Below, in pieces: positions 1 through 6,821 of a DNA stretch of 10,277 nt. The stretch spans positions 1 to 10,277 of the forward strand of contig CAJJOX010000071.1 of NCBI GenBank assembly GCA_905193485.1, read 5' to 3'. The translations under genes were made by a program, and so were the position numbers. Below the pieces are notes generated by a model, which was not told the origin of the DNA, made no database searches, and saw only the letters and a program-made list of their open reading frames with translations. The stretch comes from an uncultured Porphyromonadaceae bacterium. Lineage in GTDB: Bacteria; Bacteroidota; Bacteroidia; Bacteroidales; Muribaculaceae. The first letter of the stretch is position 1; every line of letters begins with the position of its first letter.

Positions 1-91
1 TGCCCTCCTTTCCGGCTTTTTCCCACTCCTCTACAAACCCGGGAATCTCCATTTCAATTCCCCACAAGGTTTGTGGATTTGTTGTTCGCAT
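1..91 (-). CDS. 5' fragment of an unidentified gene, cut by the window edge
   Basis: Reading leftwards from ATG at 91-89, an open frame of 30 codons runs off the left edge without a stop. It is rich in Glu, Lys and Gly near its end (residues 20-30 VEEWEKAGKEG); no family was recognised. The start is supported by AGGGAG at 97-102 on the minus strand, five bases before the ATG. A second in-frame ATG at 52-50 (Met14) has GGGGA six bases upstream and becomes the likelier start if the promoter proposed at 90-119 is real. The gene diverges from the transglycosylase/PBP frame. Shine-Dalgarno sequences of this kind are absent from the Bacteroidota genes further right, so this fragment probably belongs to the same foreign, Firmicutes-like segment as 92-750. 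Being so short, it could also be a chance frame. Confidence 0.4.
   Translation of the reverse strand, partial: MRTTNPQTLWGIEMEIPGFVEEWEKAGKEG
62..76. repeat. small perfect inverted repeat CCACAA-GGT-TTGTGG
   Basis: A 6-bp perfect inverted repeat with a 3-base loop lies just downstream of the possible transcription start of the leftward gene. It could be a leader hairpin or a repressor site, or chance. It overlaps the GGGGA in front of Met14, so in RNA it could partly hide that ribosome site. No U-run follows it, so it does not look like a terminator. Confidence 0.25.
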
Positions 92-119
92 TATATCTCC
101 CTAATACCCAGTTTGTCAA
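90..119 (-). promoter_or_regulatory. possible sigma70-type promoter for the leftward gene
   Basis: On the minus strand TTGACA (119-114) is followed after 18 bases by TATAAT (95-90), two perfect consensus hexamers. The -10 box overlaps the ATG at 91-89, so transcription would begin near 83 and that ATG would not be in the message; translation would then start at Met14 (52-50). This conflicts with the good Shine-Dalgarno site at 97-102, so only one of the two readings can be right. Confidence 0.35.
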
Positions 120-317
120 TAGGTTAATTCCATTTTTTCAATTTTGCATTTTGTGCATGATGAACGGCCGCTGCGCGGTGCCGTGCCTTGTGCATTCCGG
201 TCAAGAGTATTACTTTGCTTGATTTTCCGGCCCGTCCGACGGCGTACACCGGCACAAATTCATGCTCTGGTCACAAAACGGCAAAATCTGCGCCTTATAA
301 TAAGACCGGAATGTCCC

Positions 318-346
318 TTGTCAAACCGGCCAAAATCGTTTATGAT
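318..346 (+). promoter_or_regulatory. sigma70/SigA-type promoter for the transglycosylase/PBP frame
   Basis: TTGTCA (318-323) and TATGAT (341-346) are separated by exactly 17 bases, each one mismatch from the TTGACA/TATAAT consensus. Transcription would start near 353, giving a leader of about 30 bases that contains the ribosome site at 371-377. This is the ordinary house-keeping promoter of Firmicutes and Proteobacteria, not the TTTG/TAnnTTTG type used by Bacteroidota. Confidence 0.65.
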
Positions 347-370
347 ACAGTCATTCGGGCCACCGCCCGG

Positions 371-377
371 AAAGGAG
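371..377 (+). promoter_or_regulatory. strong Shine-Dalgarno site fixing the start at 384
   Basis: AAAGGAG sits six bases before the ATG at 384. It decides the start against the longer open frame from TTG 144. It stands out because none of the clear Bacteroidota genes downstream (2739, 3868, 4683, 5892, 6822, 8519, 10151) has a comparable site. Confidence 0.8.
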
Positions 378-383
378 CACACC

Positions 384-2681
384 ATGCATACCGTTTTTCG
401 TTTTCTCCGGCAGCTGCTGCTCACGGTGCTGCTGCTTGCCCTGCTGGTCCTCGTGGCAGCGGGCGGGTACTTTGCCGTCACAGGCCACAAACTCTATGAG
501 AGCGCCATCCAGGTCACCCCCATTGATACCCTGTACAGCAGCATTTCGTCCCGCGAAGGGTTCGTCCCCTATGCCCAGCTGCCCCAGACCTACATCAACG
601 CCGTGATCTCGGCGGAGGATTCCCGCTTCACCCACCACAAGGGTGTGGACCCGGTGTCCATTGCCCGGGCACTGGTGACCGACCTGCGCACCGGCAGCTT
701 TGCCGAGGGCGGCAGCACCATCACCCAGCAGCTGGCCAAACAGCTTTATTCGCCACCAACCGACGGCCTCATGTCGCGCATGCTCCAGAAGCCCATCGAA
801 TGGATGATCGCCGTCAAGCTCGAGCGCCTCTACACCAAGGAAGAGATCATCAAAATGTATCTCAACCAGTTCGACTTCCTTTACAACGCCGTTGGCATCA
901 AGTCAGCCGCACAGGTCTACTTCAACAAACACCCCAAAGACCTCAACATCCAGGAAGCGGCCATGCTCGTGGGAATGGTCAAAAACCCGTCCATCTACAA
1001 TCCTGTACGCCAGACTGAACGCACACGCAAACGACGCAATGTAGTGCTCGAACAAATGAACAAAGCCGGCATGATCACCGAAGCCCAGCTCGACTCGCTC
1101 AGCCGACTCCCCATCGAGCTCGACTTCCACCGCGTCGACCATAAAGACGGCATAGCCCCCTACTTCCGCGAAGAGCTGCGCTACATGCTCCGGGCTCAGA
1201 AACCGGTCCGTTCCAACTACCGCGGTTGGGAATACGACAAATTCCGCGCTGATTCCATCGAATGGGAACGCAACCCGCTCTTCGGATGGATTGAAAAAAA
1301 TCCCAAACCCGACGGAACGAAATACGACATCTACAACGACGGCCTGCGCATCTACACCACCATCGACTCCCGGATGCAACGTTATGCCGAAGAGGCAGTC
1401 GAAGAGCATCTTGGCGGATATCTGCAACCGGCTTTCTTCCGCGAAAAACGCGGTTCGAAAGGCGCGCCCTACTCCACAAACCGCACCGAAATATCCGAAA
1501 TCAGAGTCAACCACCTCATTCACAACGCCATGAAACAGACCGACCGCTACCGCACGATGCATGCGGCCGGCATGACAGACGCACAGATAAAAGAGTCATT
1601 CAACACCCCGCGTGAGATGAAAATCTTCACCTATCATGGCGCTGTCGACACCGTGATGACACCTATGGACTCGCTCATCTATCAAAAGCACATCCTTCGC
1701 ACCGGGTTCATGGCCATGGATCCCCACAACGGACACGTAAAAGCCTACGTAGGTGGTCCCGATTTCGACTATTTCCAATATGACATGGTTTCCACAGGCC
1801 GACGGCAGATCGGCTCTACGGTCAAACCGTTCCTCTACACCTACGCCATGGAAGAAGGCTACACTCCATGCGACATGTTCTCCAACACACTGCCGCCTCT
1901 CTATGATGAGAGCGGACGTCTGTGGCAGCCACGCTCAAGCCGCTCACGTGTTGGAGAGATGGTCGATCTCCGGTGGGCTCTCACCAACTCCAACAACTGG
2001 ATTTCGGCGCGCCTCATCAGCCAGCTCTCCCCGGGTGCGCTCGTGCGCACGATGCAGAATTTCGGAATCACCTCCCGCCTCGATCCGGTGCTCTCACTAT
2101 GCCTTGGGCCGGTCGACGTGTCCGTTCGTGAAATGGTCACCGCCTACACAGCTTTCGCAAACCACGGCATGAAAGTCGATCCCATTTTTGTCACGGCAAT
2201 CGCCGATCAGAACGGAAACATCATCTCCGAATTCGCCCCGCGGCATTCCGAGGTTATCAGCGAGAATGCCTACTATAAGATCCTGTCCATGATGATGAAC
2301 GTCGTCAACTCCGGTACCGGCGCCCGACTACGCCGCGCACCCTACAGTCTCACCGCCGAAATGGGCGGCAAGACTGGCACGACCAACTTCAATGCCGACG
2401 GATGGTTCATGGGATTCACCCCGCAGCTTGTCGCCGGCGCATGGGTCGGCGGTGAAGAACGCTTCATCCATTTCAACAACATGGGCTATGGCCAGGGCGC
2501 CGCAATGGCGCTCCCGATCTACGGCCTCTTCATGAAAAAAATCTATTCCGACAGATCGCTCCCTTATTCTCAGGACGACCGCTTCGAATTTCCCGCTGAC
2601 ATCAACCTCTGCGAAAGCCCGTTCTATGACGGCGTAGGATCAGAAGACACCGAATCTTCAATCGACGACGTGTTCGATTGA
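384..2681 (+). CDS. composite class A penicillin-binding protein (Firmicutes-like N-terminus, Bacteroidota PBP1A remainder)
   Basis: The 765-residue frame encodes a bifunctional peptidoglycan synthase: one membrane helix (about 9-31), a GT51 glycosyltransferase domain (about 55-235) that polymerises lipid II, and a penicillin-binding transpeptidase domain (about 460-740) that cross-links stem peptides outside the membrane. GT51 motifs visible are AEDSRF with catalytic Glu78, GGSTITQQLAK (109-119), KEEIIKMYLN with Glu154, and GIKSAAQVYF. Transpeptidase motifs are STVK (Ser478, Lys481), SNN (536-538) and KTG (663-665). Residues 1 to about 120 resemble the monofunctional transglycosylase of Clostridia, whereas the part from about 122 (YSPPTD, then QKPIEW and KLERLYTKEE) is Bacteroidota PBP1A. 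Leu codon use changes at the same place: CTG in 11 of the first 16, then none in the next 14. The frame is intact and all catalytic motifs are present, so it would be coherent if real, but an assembly chimera is more likely. Confidence 0.85.
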   Translation: MHTVFRFLRQLLLTVLLLALLVLVAAGGYFAVTGHKLYESAIQVTPIDTLYSSISSREGFVPYAQLPQTYINAVISAEDSRFTHHKGVDPVSIARALVTDLRTGSFAEGGSTITQQLAKQLYSPPTDGLMSRMLQKPIEWMIAVKLERLYTKEEIIKMYLNQFDFLYNAVGIKSAAQVYFNKHPKDLNIQEAAMLVGMVKNPSIYNPVRQTERTRKRRNVVLEQMNKAGMITEAQLDSLSRLPIELDFHRVDHKDGIAPYFREELRYMLRAQKPVRSNYRGWEYDKFRADSIEWERNPLFGWIEKNPKPDGTKYDIYNDGLRIYTTIDSRMQRYAEEAVEEHLGGYLQPAFFREKRGSKGAPYSTNRTEISEIRVNHLIHNAMKQTDRYRTMHAAGMTDAQIKESFNTPREMKIFTYHGAVDTVMTPMDSLIYQKHILRTGFMAMDPHNGHVKAYVGGPDFDYFQYDMVSTGRRQIGSTVKPFLYTYAMEEGYTPCDMFSNTLPPLYDESGRLWQPRSSRSRVGEMVDLRWALTNSNNWISARLISQLSPGALVRTMQNFGITSRLDPVLSLCLGPVDVSVREMVTAYTAFANHGMKVDPIFVTAIADQNGNIISEFAPRHSEVISENAYYKILSMMMNVVNSGTGARLRRAPYSLTAEMGGKTGTTNFNADGWFMGFTPQLVAGAWVGGEERFIHFNNMGYGQGAAMALPIYGLFMKKIYSDRSLPYSQDDRFEFPADINLCESPFYDGVGSEDTESSIDDVFD
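708..760. other. probable chimeric junction between two genomes
   Basis: This interval encodes GGSTITQQLAKQLYSPPT. The protein to its left is Firmicutes-like and to its right Bacteroidota-like, and codon use, promoter type and ribosome-site use change with it. The motif is nearly invariant in GT51 enzymes, so its DNA can be identical over a short stretch in unrelated genomes, which is where short-read assemblers make false joins. The exact breakpoint cannot be fixed from the sequence alone; 711-746 is the best guess because the last CTG leucine codon is at 732-734 and CTT/CTC codons follow from 744. Confidence 0.7.
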
Positions 2682-2738
2682 TTCCATCCCCGCCGACACA
2701 TTAATTAATAGCAAATAACAACAAAAAAACATATCCCC
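2682..2738 (+). promoter_or_regulatory. AT-rich leader before dnaN
   Basis: The 57-base gap contains the palindrome TTAATTAA (2701-2708) and an A-rich run just before the ATG. No TAnnTTTG box, Shine-Dalgarno site or terminator hairpin was found, so a dnaN promoter, if any, lies in the end of the PBP gene or is atypical. A-rich leaders are known to help translation in Bacteroidota. Confidence 0.35.
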
Positions 2739-3866
2739 ATGAAATTCAACGTATCGAGCAAGACCCTCTACAACTACCTTTCGGCAGTGAGCAAGATCAT
2801 CAACAACAAAAACACGATGCAGATCCTCAACAACTTCCTTTTTATACTTGAGGATGACATTCTCACAATCCGTGCCGCCGATATGGAAAACTCTCTCGTC
2901 GGCAGACTGCATGTAGCCGATGCCGAAGGCAGCGGTCGCTTCTGCCTCGATGCCCGACGCATTGTTGAGCTTTTTAAAGAGCTTCCCGATCAGGGAATCA
3001 TGTTCGACATCAACGATGACAACTTCGACATGAAGATAACCTATTCCAACGGCTGCTACAATGCCATCGCCATCAACGGCATGGAGTATCCCGATCAGGA
3101 CATGAACACCGACACTGCCGACAGCATCTCTTTCACATGCCCCACCCAACAGGTGCTCAAAGGAATTGAAAACACCATCTTCGCTGTCGGAACCGACGAG
3201 ATCCGCCCGCAGATGATGGGCATCCTGTGGGATGTAAAACCTGAATGCATCGTTTTCGTTGCCACCGACACCCGCAAGCTCGTGCGTTATACCAACGGCA
3301 CATCCCAGCCGGGCGTCACATGCTCTTTCATCCTCCCGGTCAAAGGAGCCACTGTGCTCAAAAACGTTTTTGCTAAGGAAGACGACATCAAAGTCACCGT
3401 CACCCCGACAGCCGCGATCTTCGAATCGCCGTCATTCACGTTCAACTGCCGGCTGATCAAAGGCAATTTCCCCGACTACAACCGCGTTATCCCCTCCTCC
3501 AATCCCTACACGTTCACCGTCGACCGTCAGTCGTTCCTCACTTCCGTTCGCCGCGTGTCGGTGTTCGGTGACGAAGGCGGCGGCCTGGTAAAATTCAAAT
3601 TCGCGCCCGAATCGGTCACGCTGCGCGCTTGCGACAACAGTTTCGGCACTTCCGGATGGGAATCCGTACCATGCAGCTACGAGGGGCCCGAACTCATGAT
3701 GGGATTCTCAAGCCTCTATCTCATTGAGCTTCTGTCAACATTCACCACTTCGGAAGTGTCCTTGAAACTTGCCGACCCAAGCCGGCCCGCCCTCTGTCTG
3801 CCTGCCGACAACGATCCCGAATGCGAGCTTCTCATGATTCTCATGCCAATGAACATCGTCGACTGA
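2739..3866 (+). CDS. dnaN: DNA polymerase III beta subunit (sliding clamp)
   Basis: At 375 residues this has the normal length of the bacterial clamp: three repeated clamp folds of roughly 120 residues each. It dimerises into a ring around DNA and tethers the replicative polymerase and repair factors. The N-terminus (MKFNVSSKTLYNYLSAVSKI), the FPDYNRVIP stretch early in the third domain, and the C-terminal LMPMNIVD, matching the family's MPM-type ending, support the call. The ATG follows an A-rich leader without a Shine-Dalgarno site, usual in Bacteroidota. It lies 57 bases after the PBP stop and one base before the exonuclease, so it probably heads, or shares, the downstream transcript. As is common in this phylum it is not beside dnaA here. 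No oddities were seen. Confidence 0.96.
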   Translation: MKFNVSSKTLYNYLSAVSKIINNKNTMQILNNFLFILEDDILTIRAADMENSLVGRLHVADAEGSGRFCLDARRIVELFKELPDQGIMFDINDDNFDMKITYSNGCYNAIAINGMEYPDQDMNTDTADSISFTCPTQQVLKGIENTIFAVGTDEIRPQMMGILWDVKPECIVFVATDTRKLVRYTNGTSQPGVTCSFILPVKGATVLKNVFAKEDDIKVTVTPTAAIFESPSFTFNCRLIKGNFPDYNRVIPSSNPYTFTVDRQSFLTSVRRVSVFGDEGGGLVKFKFAPESVTLRACDNSFGTSGWESVPCSYEGPELMMGFSSLYLIELLSTFTTSEVSLKLADPSRPALCLPADNDPECELLMILMPMNIVD

Positions 3867-3867
3867 T

Positions 3868-4638
3868 ATGCAGCTTAATCTCACACGGCCATTGGTGTTT
3901 TTCGACCTCGAAACCACCGGCACAAACATCACCCACGACCGGATCGTGGAAATATCCATCATCAAAGTGATGCCCGACGGCACCGACACCGAACGCACAC
4001 GACGCATCAACCCCGGAATCCCGATTCCGGCCGAAGCGACGGCTGTGCACCACATCACGGATGCCGATGTCGCCGACGAGCCTTCATTCAAACAGATAGC
4101 CAAAAGTCTTGCCGAAATGTTCAAGGACTGCGACATCGCAGGCTTCAACTCCAATCGGTTCGACATCCCGCTCCTGCTCGAGGAGTTTAACCGCGCCGGC
4201 ATCAATCTCGACCTATCCCGCACTCGCTTTATCGACGTGCAGACCATTTTCCATAAAAAGGAGCAGCGCACACTTTCCGCCGCCTACAAGTTTTATTGTG
4301 GCCTCAATCTCGACGACGCCCACTCGGCAAGCGCCGACACCCGTGCCACCTACGAAGTGCTCAAGGCTCAGCTCGACCGCTACGATGATCTTGCAAACGA
4401 TGTCAAGGCTCTATCCGAATATTCATGCCACAGCCGCAACGTCGATTTCGCCGGCCGCCTCGTTTACGACGACAAGCAGCGTGAGGTGATCAACTTCGGC
4501 AAATACAAAGGACAGCTTGCCGAAGATGTGCTTCGCAAAGATTCCGGCTACTACGGGTGGATCATGCAAGGCGATTTCCCTCAGAATACAAAAGACGCGT
4601 TCGCCATGATCAACCTGCGCGTAAAGACATCGAAATAA
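3868..4638 (+). CDS. DEDDh-family 3'-5' exonuclease (DnaQ/epsilon-like) with ExoX-like C-terminal domain
   Basis: This 256-residue protein has a complete DEDDh exonuclease core: Asp13 and Glu15 in FFDLETTG (ExoI), Asp99 in NSNRFDIPLL (ExoII), and His152 plus Asp157 in HSASADTRAT (ExoIII). These coordinate two metal ions for hydrolysis of nucleotides from 3' ends. After a linker, residues 206-250 (INFGKYKGQ, then YYGWIMQGDFP) look like the small C-terminal domain found in exodeoxyribonuclease X-like proteins. The start is one base after the dnaN stop, so translation is probably coupled. That pairing suggests proofreading or clamp-associated repair; this is an inference from context, because no clear clamp-binding pentapeptide was identified. 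It could equally serve general single-strand DNA or RNA trimming. The gene symbol dnaQ is not assigned because the true epsilon function is unproven. Confidence 0.92.
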   Translation: MQLNLTRPLVFFDLETTGTNITHDRIVEISIIKVMPDGTDTERTRRINPGIPIPAEATAVHHITDADVADEPSFKQIAKSLAEMFKDCDIAGFNSNRFDIPLLLEEFNRAGINLDLSRTRFIDVQTIFHKKEQRTLSAAYKFYCGLNLDDAHSASADTRATYEVLKAQLDRYDDLANDVKALSEYSCHSRNVDFAGRLVYDDKQREVINFGKYKGQLAEDVLRKDSGYYGWIMQGDFPQNTKDAFAMINLRVKTSK

Positions 4639-4682
4639 CTTGTTTACACATCATTTCACCTCTCTCGTTTATCAATCCGCAC

Positions 4683-5888
4683 ATGCTGAAAGGCAAACAC
4701 ATCATACTCGGAATCACCGGTGGTATCGCAGCCTACAAATCGGCTGTTCTCGTACGTCTGCTGATTAAACGCGGAGCCGAAGTTCAGGTTGTGATGACAC
4801 CATCCGCCAAAGAATTCATAACTCCCGTAACCCTCTCGGCTCTCACCGGACGGCCTGTCATCAGTGAGTTTTTCACAGCCAACACCGGACAATGGAACAG
4901 CCATGTCGACCTCGGCATCTGGGCCGATGCCATGATTATTGCTCCCGCTACGGCTTGCACGATCGGAAAGATGGCCAACGGAGTGGCCGACAACATGCTC
5001 GTCACCACATATCTGTCGGCTAAAGCGCCTGTATTCGTGGCGCCCGCAATGGATCTCGACATGATGGCCCATCCTTCCACCACCCGCAATCTCGACCTGC
5101 TCCGGTCTTATGGCAACCACATCATCGAGCCTGCCACCGGCGAACTCGCAAGCCATCTCACCGGACGCGGACGCATGGAAGAGCCCGAAAATATCGTTGA
5201 GTTCCTCGACAGTTATTTCAAGGCATCCGGGGTGAAACCTTTAGCGGGAAAGAAAATTCTTGTCACCGCCGGACCCACATACGAGCGCATTGACCCCGTT
5301 CGCTTTATCGGCAATTTCTCCACCGGGAAAATGGGCTTTGCCCTGGCCGACGCCGCTGCCCGGATGGGCGCCGATGTGACGGTTGTCAGCGGTCCTGTGA
5401 GCATATCGCCAAAGGAAAATTCCGTAAAGGTGATCGGTGTTGAATCGGCAGTGCAGATGCGCGACGCATGCGTCAGCCTGTTCCCCGGATGCGACATGGC
5501 GATCATGTGTGCCGCCGTAGCCGACTATGCCCCCGCAAATCCCGCCGGCACAAAAATCAAACGCGAAGGACACGATGTCCCGCAAATCACCCTCGTCAAG
5601 AATCCCGACATAGCGGCTACTCTCGGAAACATGAAGACCGGCGCCCAGAAAGTGATAGGCTTTGCCCTCGAAACCGACAATGAAATCGCAAATGCCGCCG
5701 ACAAGCTCTCGCGCAAGCACCTCGACATGATAGTGCTCAACTCTCTCCGCGACCCCGGATCCGGATTCGGCACCGACACCAACCGCGTCACACTCCTGAC
5801 ACCAAAAGCTAAACCAGTGACTCTCCCGCTGGCCTCCAAAGCCGATGTGGCTATAAAAATTCTTAATGCCATCGTTTCCGATCTTTAA
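4683..5888 (+). CDS. coaBC: bifunctional phosphopantothenoylcysteine decarboxylase / phosphopantothenate-cysteine ligase
   Basis: This 401-residue enzyme carries out two successive steps of coenzyme A synthesis: joining 4'-phosphopantothenate to cysteine using CTP, then FMN-dependent decarboxylation to 4'-phosphopantetheine. Residues 1 to about 178 are the CoaC flavoprotein, with GGIAAYKS (13-20), the His74 catalytic region (NSHVDLG), APAMDLDMM (120-128) and the flap [13 protein letters not shown] (153-165). Residues about 186-401 are CoaB, with [20 protein letters not shown] (196-215), AAVADYAP (277-284), KIKR (291-294) and GFALETD (326-332). The ATG at 4683 was chosen because the family begins directly with this strand; a longer frame from 4557 overlaps the exonuclease gene and adds unrelated sequence. 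In the flap, Ser157 stands where E. coli Dfp has its active Cys158, and Asp124 where PAMN is usual. It lies 44 bases after the exonuclease and 3 bases before the DUF4835 gene. Confidence 0.95.
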   Translation: MLKGKHIILGITGGIAAYKSAVLVRLLIKRGAEVQVVMTPSAKEFITPVTLSALTGRPVISEFFTANTGQWNSHVDLGIWADAMIIAPATACTIGKMANGVADNMLVTTYLSAKAPVFVAPAMDLDMMAHPSTTRNLDLLRSYGNHIIEPATGELASHLTGRGRMEEPENIVEFLDSYFKASGVKPLAGKKILVTAGPTYERIDPVRFIGNFSTGKMGFALADAAARMGADVTVVSGPVSISPKENSVKVIGVESAVQMRDACVSLFPGCDMAIMCAAVADYAPANPAGTKIKREGHDVPQITLVKNPDIAATLGNMKTGAQKVIGFALETDNEIANAADKLSRKHLDMIVLNSLRDPGSGFGTDTNRVTLLTPKAKPVTLPLASKADVAIKILNAIVSDL

Positions 5889-5891
5889 CCA

Positions 5892-6797
5892 ATGCGCCTC
5901 ATTCTCTCTATCCTCACTTATTTCATCGCCGCCGGCATCAGTCTGTCGGCGCAGGAGCTCAATTGTGTAGTTGAAGTCAACTCCGACCGCGTCACCGGCA
6001 ACGAACAGGTGTTCGAATCTCTCCAAGAGGCGATAAACGAATACATGAACACCACCAAGTTTACGTCCGCACAATTCTCTCCCAACGAAAAAATCGAATG
6101 TCGTCTGTTTCTCACAGTCAGCGAATACACTGACGATGTCGTCAAAGGCGACATTCAGGTTCAGTCGATCCGGCCGGTCTACAACAGTTCATATACCACT
6201 ACACTGCTGAATTTCAAAGACGATAAAATCGAGTTTGAATATCGGCAGAACGAACCTTTGCGATTTTCCGAAACGACGATGGAGAGCAATCTGACTGCCA
6301 TCCTCAACTACTACGCATATCTTTTCATCGCCCTCGACTTCGATTCATTCTCTCCCCGCGGCGGCGACCCCTATTACGACCGCTTGGCCACTATCGTGCA
6401 ATTGGCGCAATCATCAGGCGAAGTGGGATGGAAATCGTTTGAAGATAACCGCAACCGTGCCGCCGTACTCTCGGCCCTGACCGATCCGCAGTCTGTGGTA
6501 TTGCGCGACATGATCTACCAATACCACCGCAAAGGGCTTGACGAAATGTCGGTTAGCCCCGACAAAGGACGCTCGACAATCACTCTGTCGCTCGATGCCC
6601 TCCGCAAGGTCTACGAAACATCCCCGATGTCGGTCGGACTTAACATGTGGCGCGATGCCAAACTCGACGAATTGGTCAACATCTACAGCAAAGGCTCGCA
6701 GTCTGAACGCGACGATGTCTACAGCCTGCTGATGACTCTCTATCCCACAGAGCAGTCACGTCTGCAAAACATCAAAAACCCGCCGGCGACCCGGTAG
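5892..6797 (+). CDS. exported DUF4835-family protein
   Basis: This 301-residue protein begins with a signal peptide (hydrophobic core about 3-18, likely cleavage after LSA at residue 20, leaving QELNCVVEVN). The mature protein shows the pattern of the Bacteroidota-specific DUF4835 family: a short beta-rich N-terminal part, NYYAYLFIALDFDSFSPRGGDPYYD in the middle (given here as two parts: NYYAYLFIALD and SFSPRGGDPYYD), and a helical C-terminal half ending in a Leu/Tyr-rich LLMTLYPTEQSRLQNI segment. It has no lipobox Cys, so it is probably periplasmic or outer-membrane associated. The family sits between coaBC and recN in many Bacteroidota; I recall it being linked to the type IX secretion accessory PorD in newer annotation, but am not certain. 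Its function in this organism is unknown. It starts 3 bases after coaBC and ends 24 bases before recN. Confidence 0.88.
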   Translation: MRLILSILTYFIAAGISLSAQELNCVVEVNSDRVTGNEQVFESLQEAINEYMNTTKFTSAQFSPNEKIECRLFLTVSEYTDDVVKGDIQVQSIRPVYNSSYTTTLLNFKDDKIEFEYRQNEPLRFSETTMESNLTAILNYYAYLFIALDFDSFSPRGGDPYYDRLATIVQLAQSSGEVGWKSFEDNRNRAAVLSALTDPQSVVLRDMIYQYHRKGLDEMSVSPDKGRSTITLSLDALRKVYETSPMSVGLNMWRDAKLDELVNIYSKGSQSERDDVYSLLMTLYPTEQSRLQNIKNPPATR

Positions 6798-6821
6798 TTC
6801 CGCCACACAATAGTCAACAAA

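Larger units (their letters stand above)
92..383. other. divergent intergenic region, Firmicutes-like
   Basis: About 290 bases separate the leftward fragment from the rightward transglycosylase/PBP frame. It holds the promoter at 318-346 and ribosome site at 371-377 described separately, a T-rich stretch at 131-145, two copies of TTGTGCAT (151-158 and 188-195), and an isolated TATAAT at 296-301 without a convincing -35 box. The PBP frame stays open back to a TTG at 144, but these 80 extra codons encode an Arg/Pro-rich stretch without family features and contain the promoter, so they are read as untranslated. No terminator or RNA gene was seen. Confidence 0.6.

Noticed and set aside
151-195. 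Two copies of TTGTGCAT in the left intergenic region
   Set aside because: Eight-base direct repeats 37 bases apart can occur by chance and no further copies or known operator pattern were seen.
296-301. Second TATAAT upstream of the PBP start
   Set aside because: No -35-like hexamer at 16-18 bases; the pair at 318-346 is much better spaced.
144-383. 80-codon N-terminal extension of the PBP frame from TTG 144
   Set aside because: It is Arg/Pro-rich with no family features, contains the promoter at 318-346, and the strong ribosome site at 371-377 points to ATG 384.
903-1562. Long minus-strand open frame opposite the PBP gene
   Set aside because: It lies wholly opposite a gene with intact catalytic motifs, and its composition is what the GC-rich third positions of that gene produce on the other strand.
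2682-2738. Terminator between the PBP gene and dnaN
   Set aside because: The gap holds an AT palindrome but no GC-rich stem followed by a T-run.
3868-3890. QLNL at the exonuclease N-terminus as a clamp-binding motif
   Set aside because: It forms the approach to the first core strand of the exonuclease fold and does not match the full clamp-binding consensus.
4636-4642. TAACTTG upstream of coaBC resembling a Bacteroidota -7 box
   Set aside because: It is one base short of TAnnTTTG and no TTTG or TTG was found at the -33 distance.
4557-4682. 42-codon extension of CoaBC overlapping the exonuclease gene
   Set aside because: The family starts at [10 protein letters not shown]; the extension overlaps the coding DNA of the previous gene in another frame and carries no recognisable sequence.
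5241-6074. Long minus-strand open frame opposite coaBC and the start of the DUF4835 gene
   Set aside because: It spans two well-supported genes on the other strand, has no domain features, and is explained by codon bias.
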